Shown in pieces: positions 1 to 11,300 of a stretch of DNA of 64,000 nucleotides. How positions within the stretch are numbered: the first letter of the stretch is position 1; every line of letters starts with the position of its first letter. Source of the DNA: Bryum argenteum (lineage: Eukaryota; Streptophyta; Bryopsida; Bryales; Bryaceae). Below the pieces are notes generated by a model. That model had not been told where the DNA came from. It did no database searches and saw nothing but the letters and a program-made list of their open reading frames with translations. Location: assembly GCA_037043015.1 (NCBI GenBank), contig CM073321.1, positions 36,916,420-36,980,419 of the forward strand. Reading direction: 5' to 3'. Made by a program: the position numbers and the translations under genes.

Positions 1-2833
1 GTCCCTCGGAACCCTCACAGGTCTGTGCGTTGGAGGATCCTATCCAAGGATCCAAATGCAGGGTCCAAATCAAAACTTAAAACCTCCGACGACGAGGTTC
101 GAAAGGCTAGTTCTCAAAAATGCTGTAAGGATAGATGCTGTCAGACATTCCCCTGGGAGTCCACGAGGACCCTCCGCCGCAAATTCTATGCTTGTTTTTT
201 TGAAGCTAGAAGGGAGATCGCTTATGCAGTTCAGAAGCAGCTTAATGTTCGCACCCTCGGGGTAGGAGGTTTATTACTCTCGAATGCCTTGATGTCTGCG
301 AGAATGCCTGGTACATCATTCACGGTGTCTCTCGATCTGCTTACCACGTCTACAAAGGAGTCGCTATCTCAGGGTCTGTAAGCGGTTCTCATAGTAATGC
401 AAGAACGCTTCGACCGCGGCCCCGAACCATTCAAGCTCGTGCCACATTGAAGAAGATTATTGACAAGAACACTGACCAGATGCCGAATGAGTTTAGACTC
501 GTGGAGAACAAGCGTGTCGTTAACCTCAAAGTTGTCCCTTCCACGATGAGCTGGGACCACATGCGCGGCCAGGTCAACGATGTAATCTCCCTCACTCTCA
601 CTTTCCTTCTCCCCTTTTACTTCATCAGATCCCGAATTTTGTTCCTGGATTCCACTATGTGTGTGCAATATGCTCGAGTTCTGTGTATCGGCCGCCGGCC
701 GACACACTCAGTAGTCGGTGCTACATGCGTTCTCATACCTGTCATCCTCTATGCCTATCGGCTGCCGGCCGATATCTTATCCTTGGTCATGTTCTAACAA
801 TATCTTTGCTTTATTATTTGTAGGTTAATCTTAAGTGTAACATGGCTATTGTCTCTCAGTCCATGATTAGTCAGCTTCGGAAATCTCACTTCAAGAATGT
901 TGAGGTCAAGGTCGTTGGATCTAGCTTCTCCAAGTGCACCGAGTGTGACTTTCTTGTGGAGTGCATAGCAAAATATTCAAGAGGCTGCGATGAGTGGCAG
1001 TCTCTTGTCGACGACAGGGAGCGTCATCTTAATTATCAACGTGCTTGCCGGAATATCTACGCAGGTTGGAGTACGCAGTCTGTTCAGAATCCATCTCAGT
1101 TTTTGTCCATTATTCATGACAAGATGGACACGACGAAGACCGCCATTCCGAGGATGTAGAGGATCACGAAGGCTACCGCAGGCCTTGGTCAGATACCTAT
1201 TTCCGTCACGGGGATGCTAACTCACGGCCACGGTGACGGTGCCTATGCCCACTATTCCACTGCTCTCTGGCCTGGTGATTCTAATTTCACTATATCCTCG
1301 CTCTGTTGGGTTCTCCGCGCCCTCGAACGACCACATGTTCGCGATTTGAAGGTGCTCTTTCCAACCCCTCCGCAGAATAGCTTCTTCGAGGTGCTGCTCG
1401 ATGGCAAATCAAGATGTTTCTCTTCGATTCCGCCCTCCACCGGTGTCGCCATGGACCCTCCGCTCCATGGTCGCCCTGCGGTTCCTCTTCCTAGGAAGCT
1501 TTTCTTGCAGCTTGATAACTCCGCCAAATACAGCAAGAAGATATTCGTTACGGCTTTCTGTTCCTTGCTTACTGCGAGGCGCATATTCAAAGAAGTCACT
1601 GTTGGATTCCTAATAGTTGGACATACCTACGAGGACATTGATGCTCATTTCAGCTACTTGTCTAAGCTTATCAAGAGGAAGAACACTTACGTTGTTGCAG
1701 ATCTCATGAAGGCTTTTATAGACTCCCAAAAGACCGTGGCTTTTATTCCTGAATTCGTCCAAGAGGTGGCAGATTTCAAATCCTATGTCAAGGACTTCCA
1801 TCACGATGGTGTCAACAAGATTGTTGGACTCAGTGATATGCATTTCTTCAAGTTCTTTGTTGAGGAGGAGGGAGAGGATCGTGGTTGGCCGGTCATGAGG
1901 TACAATAAGCAATCCATTGATTCGTCTTGGCTCCCTCCCGGTCCTCCTATCAAGATGTGGACTCAGGACTCTCACGGCAAACCCTAGGTTCCTTCTGGTG
2001 ATCCACGTCTTGGTACCATTCAAGCCCTTGTGGGGGTTACGGACGTTAAACCCCGGAAGCTGAATTAAGAGAAGGAGCACGCTCGCGCTTCAGAGTGCAA
2101 GGAGAAGCAGGGTTTCATCAGAAACGGTATTTCGAAGTTCATTGAGTTCTGGAAGATGGGCATGGCTCGAAATAGAAGATACTGTGAGGAGATGGCTGGA
2201 TCCGTTGGGTACTGGGAGCAAATCAACGCGGAGATCAACTCACCACTTTCGCTTGCGTCCGCGTCCCTCGTCGAGGGATTCTGGCCACTCTCTGACTGGT
2301 CCCGTGATCATGCTCGTCTGGACTCACAATCTGGTTCTCCTCAATCAGCTTCGCAGGATGTTACACCTGAGGATGATGCCGACCCTTATCCATACTGTGG
2401 TCCAACAAAATGCAGATCACGGATGAATTTTAATCCATTCAGGGACGTTCTCCTTGGTGACTTTGTTCTCTGTCGTCCTTGCGATAACCATTACCTTCCT
2501 GTATGGCTTGGTCGTGTTCTAGAATGTGTCGACATCTCTTCGGGAATTAACTACGGGAACTTTAAGGTGGAATGGTGGACTCCTATGCGATCAAAGAAGG
2601 AGGCCAAGTCCTTGGTTGCTAGGGAGTGCTGGTCGCGCCGTTGGCACAAGGAGCCCTATCTCCCTCAAGTTGTCAACGTCAGCATCATTTTATTCTCACA
2701 TCAAATGCCCTTCCATGCTAAGAATGGGCCACCTGCTACTCACGTCATTCCTGATGCATCCGCCGCTGCTGCACTTGCAAACCTTAAAGCCGCACGTTCA
2801 GTTATGGAGTGCGAAGATGATGCTGAGAACTGA
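1..2833 (+). pseudogene. DUF7869-family putative transposase, decayed, two exons visible
   Basis: A long coding trace runs from the window edge to the stop at 2833. The N-terminal exon holds a Cys-rich motif (KCCKDRCCQTFPW) and a helix region (GVSRSAYHVYKG), and ends at a GT donor after position 581. A 242-bp intron (582-823) follows. The second exon starts GTT AAT CTT at 824. It carries DKMDTTKTAIPRM, then KLFLQLDNSAKYSKK and VGFLIVGHTYEDIDAHFS. These three acidic blocks match the conserved D...LQLDN...GHTHEDID pattern known in the DUF7869 family, which I infer to be a DDE/RNase H-like catalytic core. The second exon stays in one frame over about 2 kb but has three in-frame stops, and the first exon is also shifted, so it is a pseudogene here. 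The C-terminal part (2156-2833) is not recognised. The start lies outside the window or is lost. Confidence 0.7.
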
Positions 2834-2852
2834 ACCGCATTGTACTTGGTTC

Positions 2853-3175
2853 TATCGGCTGCCGGCCGACATATATTCGTAGTGCTGCATGGAGATGCTG
2901 GTGATATTTACTGCGACAAGCCAATGGTTATCTGGACTTCAAGGTGCCTTCGCCCGGTATCGGCTACCGGTCGACATATTTTCGTAGTGCTGCATGGAGA
3001 TGCTTGTGATGACTTATAGTATCAAGCCTATGGTGATCTGGCCTTTTAGGTGCCTTCGCCTGGTATCGACTGCCCGCCGACATATGTTCAGTGTTCATCT
3101 TTGGATCCTGTTCCGTAGTCTTGCTACTGCGATATTCTTGTGATGCTCCACAGCTTCGTGGCGATGGAGACGGTG
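2853..3175. repeat. Tandem repeat of about 106 bp, each unit starting with a family A palindrome
   Basis: Palindromes at 2853, 2958 and 3064 are spaced 105-106 bp apart. The DNA between them is repeated (GTAGTGCTGCATGGAGATGC, then TCAAGGTGCCTTCGCC or close variants). The third unit is strongly diverged. It lies directly behind the DUF7869 stop codon, so it is a 3' non-coding array of the element. Confidence 0.7.
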
Positions 3176-3763
3176 ACTTCCAGGTGCCTCCAAGCCGTTT
3201 TCTGCTACTGGCCGTCATTTACTCATTCCCATAATAAGATCGAGAGTTTGCGGGACATTACCGCGCGACAAGGATTACACCTGCATCCGAAAAGAGTTAT
3301 AATACTGGAAGGGAGATGCAGATGATGGTGTGTTACAAAGAGGACATGGAGATGCAGATAAAGATCTTTGATCACTGCTGCCACGCAGCAGTTGTCGGCC
3401 GCCGGCCGACGTAGTCTACACAGGCATTCTTTTAGATCGGTTACTAGCGGGCCACTTCCACATTTTGGCTACCATGACAACTTTCAGAGTAGTTGGCAAG
3501 GCCGACGGTGTATTGGGTTCTTATCGGCTGCCTGCCGATACACCACTCACTTAGCATGCTAGTATCTTTGGTCATATGGAATTTCTCAAACTTGTACGTT
3601 TTTTCTCTATCCTAATTGGGTATGATTACATTCATCATTTTTTTAGGCCACACTCTATTCGATATGCTTTTGTGCACCCCTCGTATTTTCTACTAATCTC
3701 GCTTCTTCATTTTATGGTTTCCTCATATCGGCTGCCCTCCGATACTTTCTATGAGATATCGGT

Positions 3764-4060
3764 CTAGGGTTCAGGGTCTACGGTTTAGGGTCTAGGATTC
3801 AGGGTCTAGGGTTCAGGGTTTAGGGTTTAGGGTCTAGGGTCTAGGGTCTAGGGTTCAGGGTTTAGGATTTAGGGTTTAGGGTCTAGGGTCTAGGGTCTAG
3901 GGTCTAGGGTCTATGGTCTAGGGTCTAGGGTTTAGGGTCTAGGATTTAGGGTCTAGGGTCTAGGGTCCAGGGTTTAGGGTTTAGGGTGTAGGGTATAGGA
4001 TTTAGGGTATAGGGTCTAGGGTATAGGGTTTAGAGTTTAGGGTTTAGGATTTAGGGTGTA
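3764..4060. repeat. Degenerate telomere-like heptamer block (TTTAGGG/TCTAGGG)
   Basis: About forty heptamers of TTTAGGG, TCTAGGG and TTCAGGG type run head to tail on the plus strand. TTTAGGG is the common plant telomere repeat. The variants are mixed, so this is an old interstitial tract rather than a chromosome end. It lies between the last two family A palindromes. Weaker patches occur near 32050-32110, 33900-33975 and 43520-43735. Confidence 0.85.
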
Positions 4061-4346
4061 TTGTTACTTGTGGAGCATGTTTTTGTATCGGCTTGTAGCC
4101 CATATTTCTTTTTTTTTCATGTTTAGTCTCGTTTGTCAATAAGTTTGCAGTGATTTGTTATATTATGAATGCTTTAAAATAATTATGTGTGTACGTTACC
4201 TGTATTTATGTATGTATTAATCTATGTTTTTTTAGTTCTTGCCCAGACCATTTAAAATTCATAAGTATATTGCTTAAATTGTTGCAAATTCAACTTTACT
4301 CGATATTTGTGAACTTTTAGTTTTTTTAGAGTTTTTTTTGGAGATT

Positions 4347-4403
4347 AAATGTCCATAATTCGTCAAAATGTCCATAATTCGTCAAAATGTCCATAATTAG
4401 TTA
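4347..4403. repeat. Three tandem 19-bp units (AAATGTCCATAATTCGTCA)
   Basis: Two near-exact units and a third diverged unit lie head to tail. The surrounding DNA is AT-rich and has no recognisable gene. Confidence 0.8.
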
Positions 4404-7370
4404 AATATCCGTTAAAAGGACCTCCTCGAGAAGTGAGACCACGTCGTCTTACGACTATCAATCTAGCTCTTTTCTTGTTCTGGTATTCTATCAACAACTC
4501 ATCTTTGTTAGTACAGCTGCAAAAGTGGCTTGCTGCATAGCTCCTTATTGAGCTTGGATGACAGTGAAACAAGATTTCAAATGTCTCAGCAATGGTTGGT
4601 GCACTAGTTGGATCTTTGTTAGTGTGGAAGTCACCTGCAAATGCATTTGCTCAGCACAAGAGGAGCACCGTGTCTAGCGATATCATTGAGGATCTTGGTC
4701 AAAGGTACTGCCCAACATTGGGATTGCATCGATGATAATTGGATATATCTTACTATGTACAGTGAAGTTTTAGAGCATGGATTTTTGTACTTTGTTGTTA
4801 TATTGTGCTTGTTGTGGAGTGGCAGCATGGACAAACTTTTCCTCATGTAACTAGCACCCCAAGAATATAAAAGTTGTAAGTTATTGACTTTCTACAAAGC
4901 TCGGTAAGTTTGTCATCCGAAGACTTGACCCTGAATCTTGTCCTGAGAATCTTATATTGTATAGCAAGGAGCCAAGGTGTTGGGGCTTGTCTGTGAGGGA
5001 TTTTTGATCATATTATCTTTCCGTAAATAATAGGGTCTGTAAGTTGATGCTTGCACTTGTGTATTAGAAGATGAAACCTTTTTACGATCTCACACTTCAT
5101 TGTTTTGTCGTGAATGTGGTTTCCTCTTCCGTAGATCCTGTTGATAATGATGTTCTGGAATAATAGAGAGAAAAAGTGGTATTTCTCTCAATGATTTGTA
5201 AGAGCCGATTTCACTTCGATTCAATAGAACTCAAAGTCTTATTATTATATATTTTGTTACGATTCAAGTTTGGTTTATCATCACTACCTATTTAAATATT
5301 TATTTGCTCATTACCTCTTTAAATAATTATCTATAGCCTTGATTTCATCTAGAAACTCTTTGAACATTGTCAATGTTTTTAGTATATTTCGAATTTTTAT
5401 TTTCAAACATTGTCAACGTTTCTGCAGCCCAAACCAAGCTCGACATAATCCGTTTACAATGTGGTCATCAGTTCTTATCCATATTGCAAGTGCAATGCAT
5501 TTAAGATTACAACTCTAATCGCGAAGGGAAGCATTTCGAACCGTGTAAGCATTTGTACTACATTCCCTTAACCGTGTGTGCTCTTGATCTTGACATGAAT
5601 CTGTTTGTTCACGCACCGACCTTCAGCTTCAATGAGATCAAGTTAACATTAGAGTCGGGTATTCTACCACATGTGACTGCCTAAGCTATGGATCTATTAC
5701 TTCTAGGCCAAATTCAAGCATATCATAATATATTACTGTACGTATTACCAATTTATAATCTTTGATAATATAATTTATGTATTATAATATATGCCAATCC
5801 ACTTATTTATTACTATTCTTGTAACTATAATCAGCATGCTCCCTTACTCGTGGATTTATATATGCCAAAGGTTGTGTGGTTGTCAATTTTTGCATGAACT
5901 TGTTAATTACCTTGTTTGTTAGTCGAACGTTTTTCTACTTGGTGAAGTAACGTTTGCACCAAATCAAGCAATGATTGAAATGAAATTAAATAAAATTGTT
6001 GAAGCGCCCCCCCACCTCTCTCCACAGATGGACAATTTTAAACGCATCTCCTTATAGTCATAAGTGTGCTACGTGGAAATTATACATTGTCTCTAAGATT
6101 AAGTTTGATATATCAAAATGTAGAAGGGTTCAAAATGCGTGGTTACAGGTCCAAACATTCATGGTTGTAGGCAAAATATTAGATATTATTTTCAAATATA
6201 AAATATAAAACATCCACGATAATAGGCATTACATTTAATATTCTCAAAATATACTTATAATCTTTCAATTTTGGTCATATTTCTGCTCTCTGGAGTGTCA
6301 TTTTTTCTAATCACCGCTTTCCGCTCACCGCTCTTTGCTCACGCCCTAGCTACCCTTAGAAGGCTAGGAATGCCTTATTTCGTTTACTACACCATTTCTA
6401 GAATCTCCACTACTCCAACTATCCTAGAATATTTTATTGATATTGCAAACTTTGTGGGATTAAGGTCAATCTTGACAATTGGAAGTATTATTCTAATGGA
6501 TAGATAGCTCACTAAAAGAAAATTAATATATGATTTGGTACCACTTGCTTCATTGATCATATAGTTTTGGCACGCAAAACGTTTGGCAGATTTTGACTGA
6601 GCAAGAATCACCTACTCTAAGTTTAGTTGATGATAATGGAAGGTGCGATTGTAGTTAGTGGATAGCACTTACCAAGAGCTTTGTAATGATATGTGATTTA
6701 ATAACATTTGCTATAGTAATTATAGAGTTTTGGCGCGTTAAGGGCAAAACTTGACCTACCAAGAATCACATGTTCCGAGCTGAATTGATGACAACTAAAG
6801 ATGCAATTATAGTCAGAAGATAACTCCTTCCAAGAGCTTTGTAGCGATATGTAATTAGATAACATATGTTGTTGTAATAATAAGGTTTAGATGCACCTAA
6901 GGTTGGGCAAAACTCCTCCAAGCATGTTTATACTATGTATGATGCCTATTGATATTGGGAGTTCTATTTTGTTTCTTCCAGCTGGAAGTTGATCATGCAT
7001 TAACATATGAAGAGTAAAGTCGTACCATGAGGTGATTAACAACTAAATTCAATGTAGTGTGATAATCAAAGTGCTTAATAAGATGTTGTCTTTGTGCTTG
7101 TTTGAAAGCGATCAAATATTTTGGGACCAAATGAAAAGAGCATATCAAGTAGTGATTTTAAAATTAGCGAAGTATTGTAGAAAATTTCATTATATTGATC
7201 TAATTAGCATCAAAGTTTTTAAAAACGTCTTGAGTAGAATTTTAAAATTTTACAAGAGGTATGGATTACACATATTATAATGCACCTAAGTTTTTCTCCA
7301 AACCTCTTGAGCCTTTGAAGAGCTAAAAATAATAGTGAAAAATTAAGTTGAGGAAGCGCCACACTCGAGA
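4404..7370. other. AT-rich stretch without a recognised gene
   Basis: Only short unrelated open frames are present. A small cluster of CCGCTC-type motifs (ACCGCTTTCCGCTCACCGCTC) lies near 6312-6335 and resembles clusters near 40815-40850 and 50849-51060. A diverged tandem repeat is listed separately at 6490-6930. I see nothing else. Confidence 0.6.
6490..6930. repeat. Diverged tandem repeat, period about 160 bp, nearly three copies
   Basis: The block CAAGAGCTTTGTA(A/G)CGATATG or TGATATG, followed by an AT-rich segment ending in GTTTTGGC, recurs near 6670 and 6830. A more diverged unit containing TAGTTTTGGCACGCAAAACG lies at 6490-6600. No coding signal is seen. Confidence 0.6.
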
Positions 7371-7371
7371 A

Positions 7372-8318
7372 TCTTGGGGATCCAAGCCTCTCTGGTTCGC
7401 TTTAGGGTTATGGCTTCGTGTTTGTCTGGAAGGTTGATCTCAGCGATTTATGTTAGCGGTCGATCCCTGTGAGCGACCCCCGCGTGTAAGGTTATGTCTC
7501 CGGGAGGCACGCACACACCGGCTTATGAGGTGGTGCATCAAATCAAGTCCATTTTGACGCAAAACCTCCCTGATTCTTGTAGTGGTGTTAATTGTCAGAA
7601 CGGGTCACCTCTAGCTCCTAGTACTTTATATCTTCTTAGCGAAGATGCACGCAAGCATGTACCATCCGCTCTTTAAATTTATCTCATCCATACGATTGTA
7701 ATGCGTGTAGTTCATCTAGGTCATTGTTAGTGTTACTCTGTGGATCAACAATACTTGCATGATTTCTAGGCTTGAAGGTACTAGCAGTAAGTGCTCTTGT
7801 GCGTGAGGAGATTTTACAATGGTTTTGCAGACGGGAACAAGGACTGATAAAGCAGTACATGTTTCGCCAGTGGCCTATACCAAAGTTGATGTTCGACCCG
7901 TCTGATTTATGCCTATCCTCTCGATCTCATTACAGAGGTGTCCGATCTTCACCTTCCTGCTAGCTGACGTAACCAATTGAACTATATTGTGTAGGATTCA
8001 TCAGCTGTATGGAGTAGAAAGTATTTTCATGTGTCGAGTTTGGACTACTTCACATGTTCTGAATATGAACCTATCATCATCGATCCCGACTATGAATTGT
8101 AGGGATTAGAAGACCGCATCAGCATTGATCCCGACTATCTTAATTGATCCGACTATCCAATTAAGATAGACATGGTATGTGTTCACAAGAAGGTGGTGGT
8201 AGTGCAAAAAATCGTCTCCTGATGATCACAGAGGTGTTGCTGTTTATCCATGATTGTATCGGTGTCAAAGTACTACATGCGTTGACTACATGGAACACTG
8301 AGCGAGGACTTCACGGAC
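7372..8318 (+). other. Probable upstream/5' leader region of the P4-ATPase gene
   Basis: Base composition rises from AT-rich to mixed just before 7400 and the flippase start codon follows at 8319. A 60-codon open frame (MSPGGTHTPAYEVVHQ..., 7494-7676) matches no family I know and could be an upstream ORF or chance. No clear TATA box was found. Promoter and leader extent are inferred from position only. Confidence 0.35.
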
Positions 8319-11300
8319 ATGGAAAATTTAGGCAACGGGCCACCCGTTACAGGAAGACCCAGTCGGAATCGTGGCGAATTCCAAAGGGTTGTGTACATCA
8401 ATAACCCCGATCGATCGAATAAGACTTTCAACATGGCAGGAAATATAGTGCGTACGAGCAAGTACACACTCATATCATTTTTACCGAAGAATCTATTTGA
8501 GCAGTTTCATCGCTTTGCTTATATATACTTTCTGTTTATCGTCATTCTGAACCAAATTCCACAGCTTGCAGTCTTTGGAAGAACTGCTTCTCTGTTTCCT
8601 CTTCTGCTAGTGCTTGTAGTTACAGCTGTCAAAGATGGCTACGAAGATTTTGGTAGACGTCTGTCGGACATGAAGGAAAACAATCGGACATGTTTAGTAT
8701 TTCATGATGGCAAGTACCAGGACAAGAAGTGGAAGAAGATTCGGGTAGGGGAAACGGTGAAAATTCTGGCCAATGAGACTGTTCCTTGTGATGTAGTTCT
8801 GCTAGCCTCAAGCGACCCCTCTGGAGTTTGTTACATAGAAACTTTAAATCTGGACGGGGAGTCGAATTTGAAGAGCAGGTATGCTAGACACGAGTCAGTT
8901 AGTGGTCATCCGGAAAGGAGGCCTCTGAAGGGGACAATTGTGTGTGAACTGCCCAACAGAAACATTTACGAGTTCCAAGCTTACATGGACTTGGGATCCG
9001 GCCCCATCATACCATTGGCCGCTAACAATATCATTCTGCGGGGTTGTGAACTGAAAAATACCTCGTGGGTGATCGGCGTTGTTGTTTATGCCGGAAGAGA
9101 GACGAAAGTCATGCTGAATAGTGCCGGAGCTCAGTCAAAAAGAAGTCGATTAGAGCACTACATGAATAGAGAAACAGGTTGGCTTGCTGTTTTCTTGATC
9201 ATTATTTGTTTTGTGGGTGGATTGGGAATGGGGCTTTGGATAAACTCCAATTACGATATTCTGCCATCTGTACCGTATTATGGAAGGAAGCAATTGAGTG
9301 GACAGGACTACCGTTTCTATGGCATATGGGGTGAGGGTGTCATCGGTTTTTTGAGTTGTATAATCAGGTTCCAGATAATGATTCCGTTATCTTTGTATAT
9401 TTCAATGGAGTTAGTACGACTTGGTCAATCGTATTCTATGACACACGATTTAGAAATGTATCATGAAGATGCGGGTTCAAAATTTCAATGCCGAGCGTTG
9501 AACATCAATGAAGATTTGGGTCAAGTGAAGTTTCTCTTCTCTGACAAAACGGGGACCTTAACCGAGAACAAGATGGAATTTGCCTCAGCATGCATTGGTG
9601 GTGTAAATTTCAGCAACACAAAAGGTAGTGTCGATCGAGAGGCACATCCAGCTGAGTGCCCCACTGTGGTGGAGGATAGTCAGGGTGTGCAACGTGGTAA
9701 CTCTAATCCGGAACTTCTTCGCCTTTTGGCAAGTCCAACCCCTTCAGTGGCTCGGGATGTGGTGTTGGATTATTTTCTTGTACTAGCCGCATGTAATACA
9801 GTCGTGCCCACAAATTTGACGAAATCTGCTTCTGGTCAGTTAGATATGGAGGCAGTGAGTAGTAACGAAGAAAGCACGGGCACTCTGGAGTATCAAGGGG
9901 AGTCTCCTGATGAGTTAGCTCTAGTCGCAGCAGCTGCGACTTATGGCTTTACCCTCGTAGAGAGGACCTCTGCAAGCATTGTCCTTGATATTCGTGGTGA
10001 TAGGCGAAGGCAAGTTCACAGCTGAAGTTTTTCTGATCCGTCACTTCTAGCCCTTCCGAAAATGTCTCAGTTCGGCAATTCTTTTCCAAGAATTCGGATC
10101 TCGATTCCGATCCTGCAATCTGATACTGGGAAGCACAATAAATCTTCTTGCTTTTTCATTCTTGCAGGTATTCGATATTGGGGATTCACGAGTTCGACAG
10201 TGTCCGGAAACGTATGTCAATTCTGCTGGAGTGTCCAAACAAATCCATCAAACTTTTAATGAAGGGCGCTGATTCTTCAGTATTGAATATTATTGATCGA
10301 TGCGGGAATATCAATTCGAGAAGCGATGCGGATGAAGTGGCATCTTGTGCTAAGACATTGAGTGCAACCTTAGAACACTTGGATAACTATGCCCGTGAAG
10401 GTTTGCGGACGCTTGTGGTAGCTTCAAGGGACCTATCGCAGAAGGAGGTACTTTATACACCAAGTTGGCCGTTGTTCAGTGTATATTCAAGGTGTTGTGA
10501 TTACGAGTTACGACAAGTAGAATTAGCCGCTTGATTTCGAGTGAAGGTTCTTCAGGTTTTGAATATGTCTTGCAACCAGACCTACAATAAGACTTGAAAG
10601 CATCTGTTATATAGAGTTCGCGAATTTTAAGTACTTGATGAGATCGTGCTTGAGCATTTGCTGTTGTGACCGTGATATCAGAAAAGAGCGCGTGTTAAAA
10701 GTTCGAAGTCACTTATACCAGTTTTGGGAGTGGCCTCAGGTTGAAGATTGGCATTTTCACTACATGAAGGCAAGTAGTGCTCTGAATGATAGAGTTGGCA
10801 TGCTACGCTATGCAGCAGAACTGGTGGAAAAAAATTGTAAGCTTCTAGGAGCCACAGGAATTGAAGACAAACTTCAGGTAAATACGACTATTCTATCTTT
10901 CCTCACTAGTATTTGTCACGTCTAAATCTGGAAGTCGTTGAAATGGTTGCTGTCGCTTTAGTTGATATGTAAGGTTCAGAACTATATGAGGGTGTTCATG
11001 ATAGTTGAACTGGGACGTCCGTAGCAGTGCCAGTGTATTCTGATGCACGTCAGTCAATGCTCACCTTGGTCACCAAGGAAGATCAGTTTGACATTTGAGT
11101 TTCATCTTCACAGGGTGGAGTTCCTGAAGTTATACAGTCGCTTAGAGAGGCAGGAATCAAAGTATGGGTCTTGACTGGTGATAAGCAAGAAACGGCTATC
11201 TCCATAGGGTTCTCTTGTCAACTTCTTACTCGCGACATGCAACAAATTATCATCAATGAAAATACATCCGATGGTTGCCGCGCTAAAATAATTGGCGCTA

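Larger units (their letters stand above)
686..4105. repeat. Dispersed 19-bp palindrome family A (TATCGGC...GCCGATA), about nine copies
   Basis: Imperfect copies of the palindrome TATCGGCTGCCGGCCGATA start at about 686, 756, 2853, 2958, 3064, 3392, 3522 and 3726, with a diverged one at 4086. Two lie in the intron of the DUF7869 gene; the others lie downstream of its stop. Half-sites are more conserved than the centre. The motif was not seen elsewhere in the window, so it belongs to this element. It could be a binding site for an element protein or a folding element; the sequence alone cannot decide. Confidence 0.75.

Noticed and set aside
1252-2080. Minus-strand open frames of 115 and 156 codons
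   Set aside because: They overlap the conserved DUF7869 catalytic blocks read on the plus strand.
8629-8811. Minus-strand frame inside the flippase
   Set aside because: Shadow of exon 1 of the P4-ATPase.
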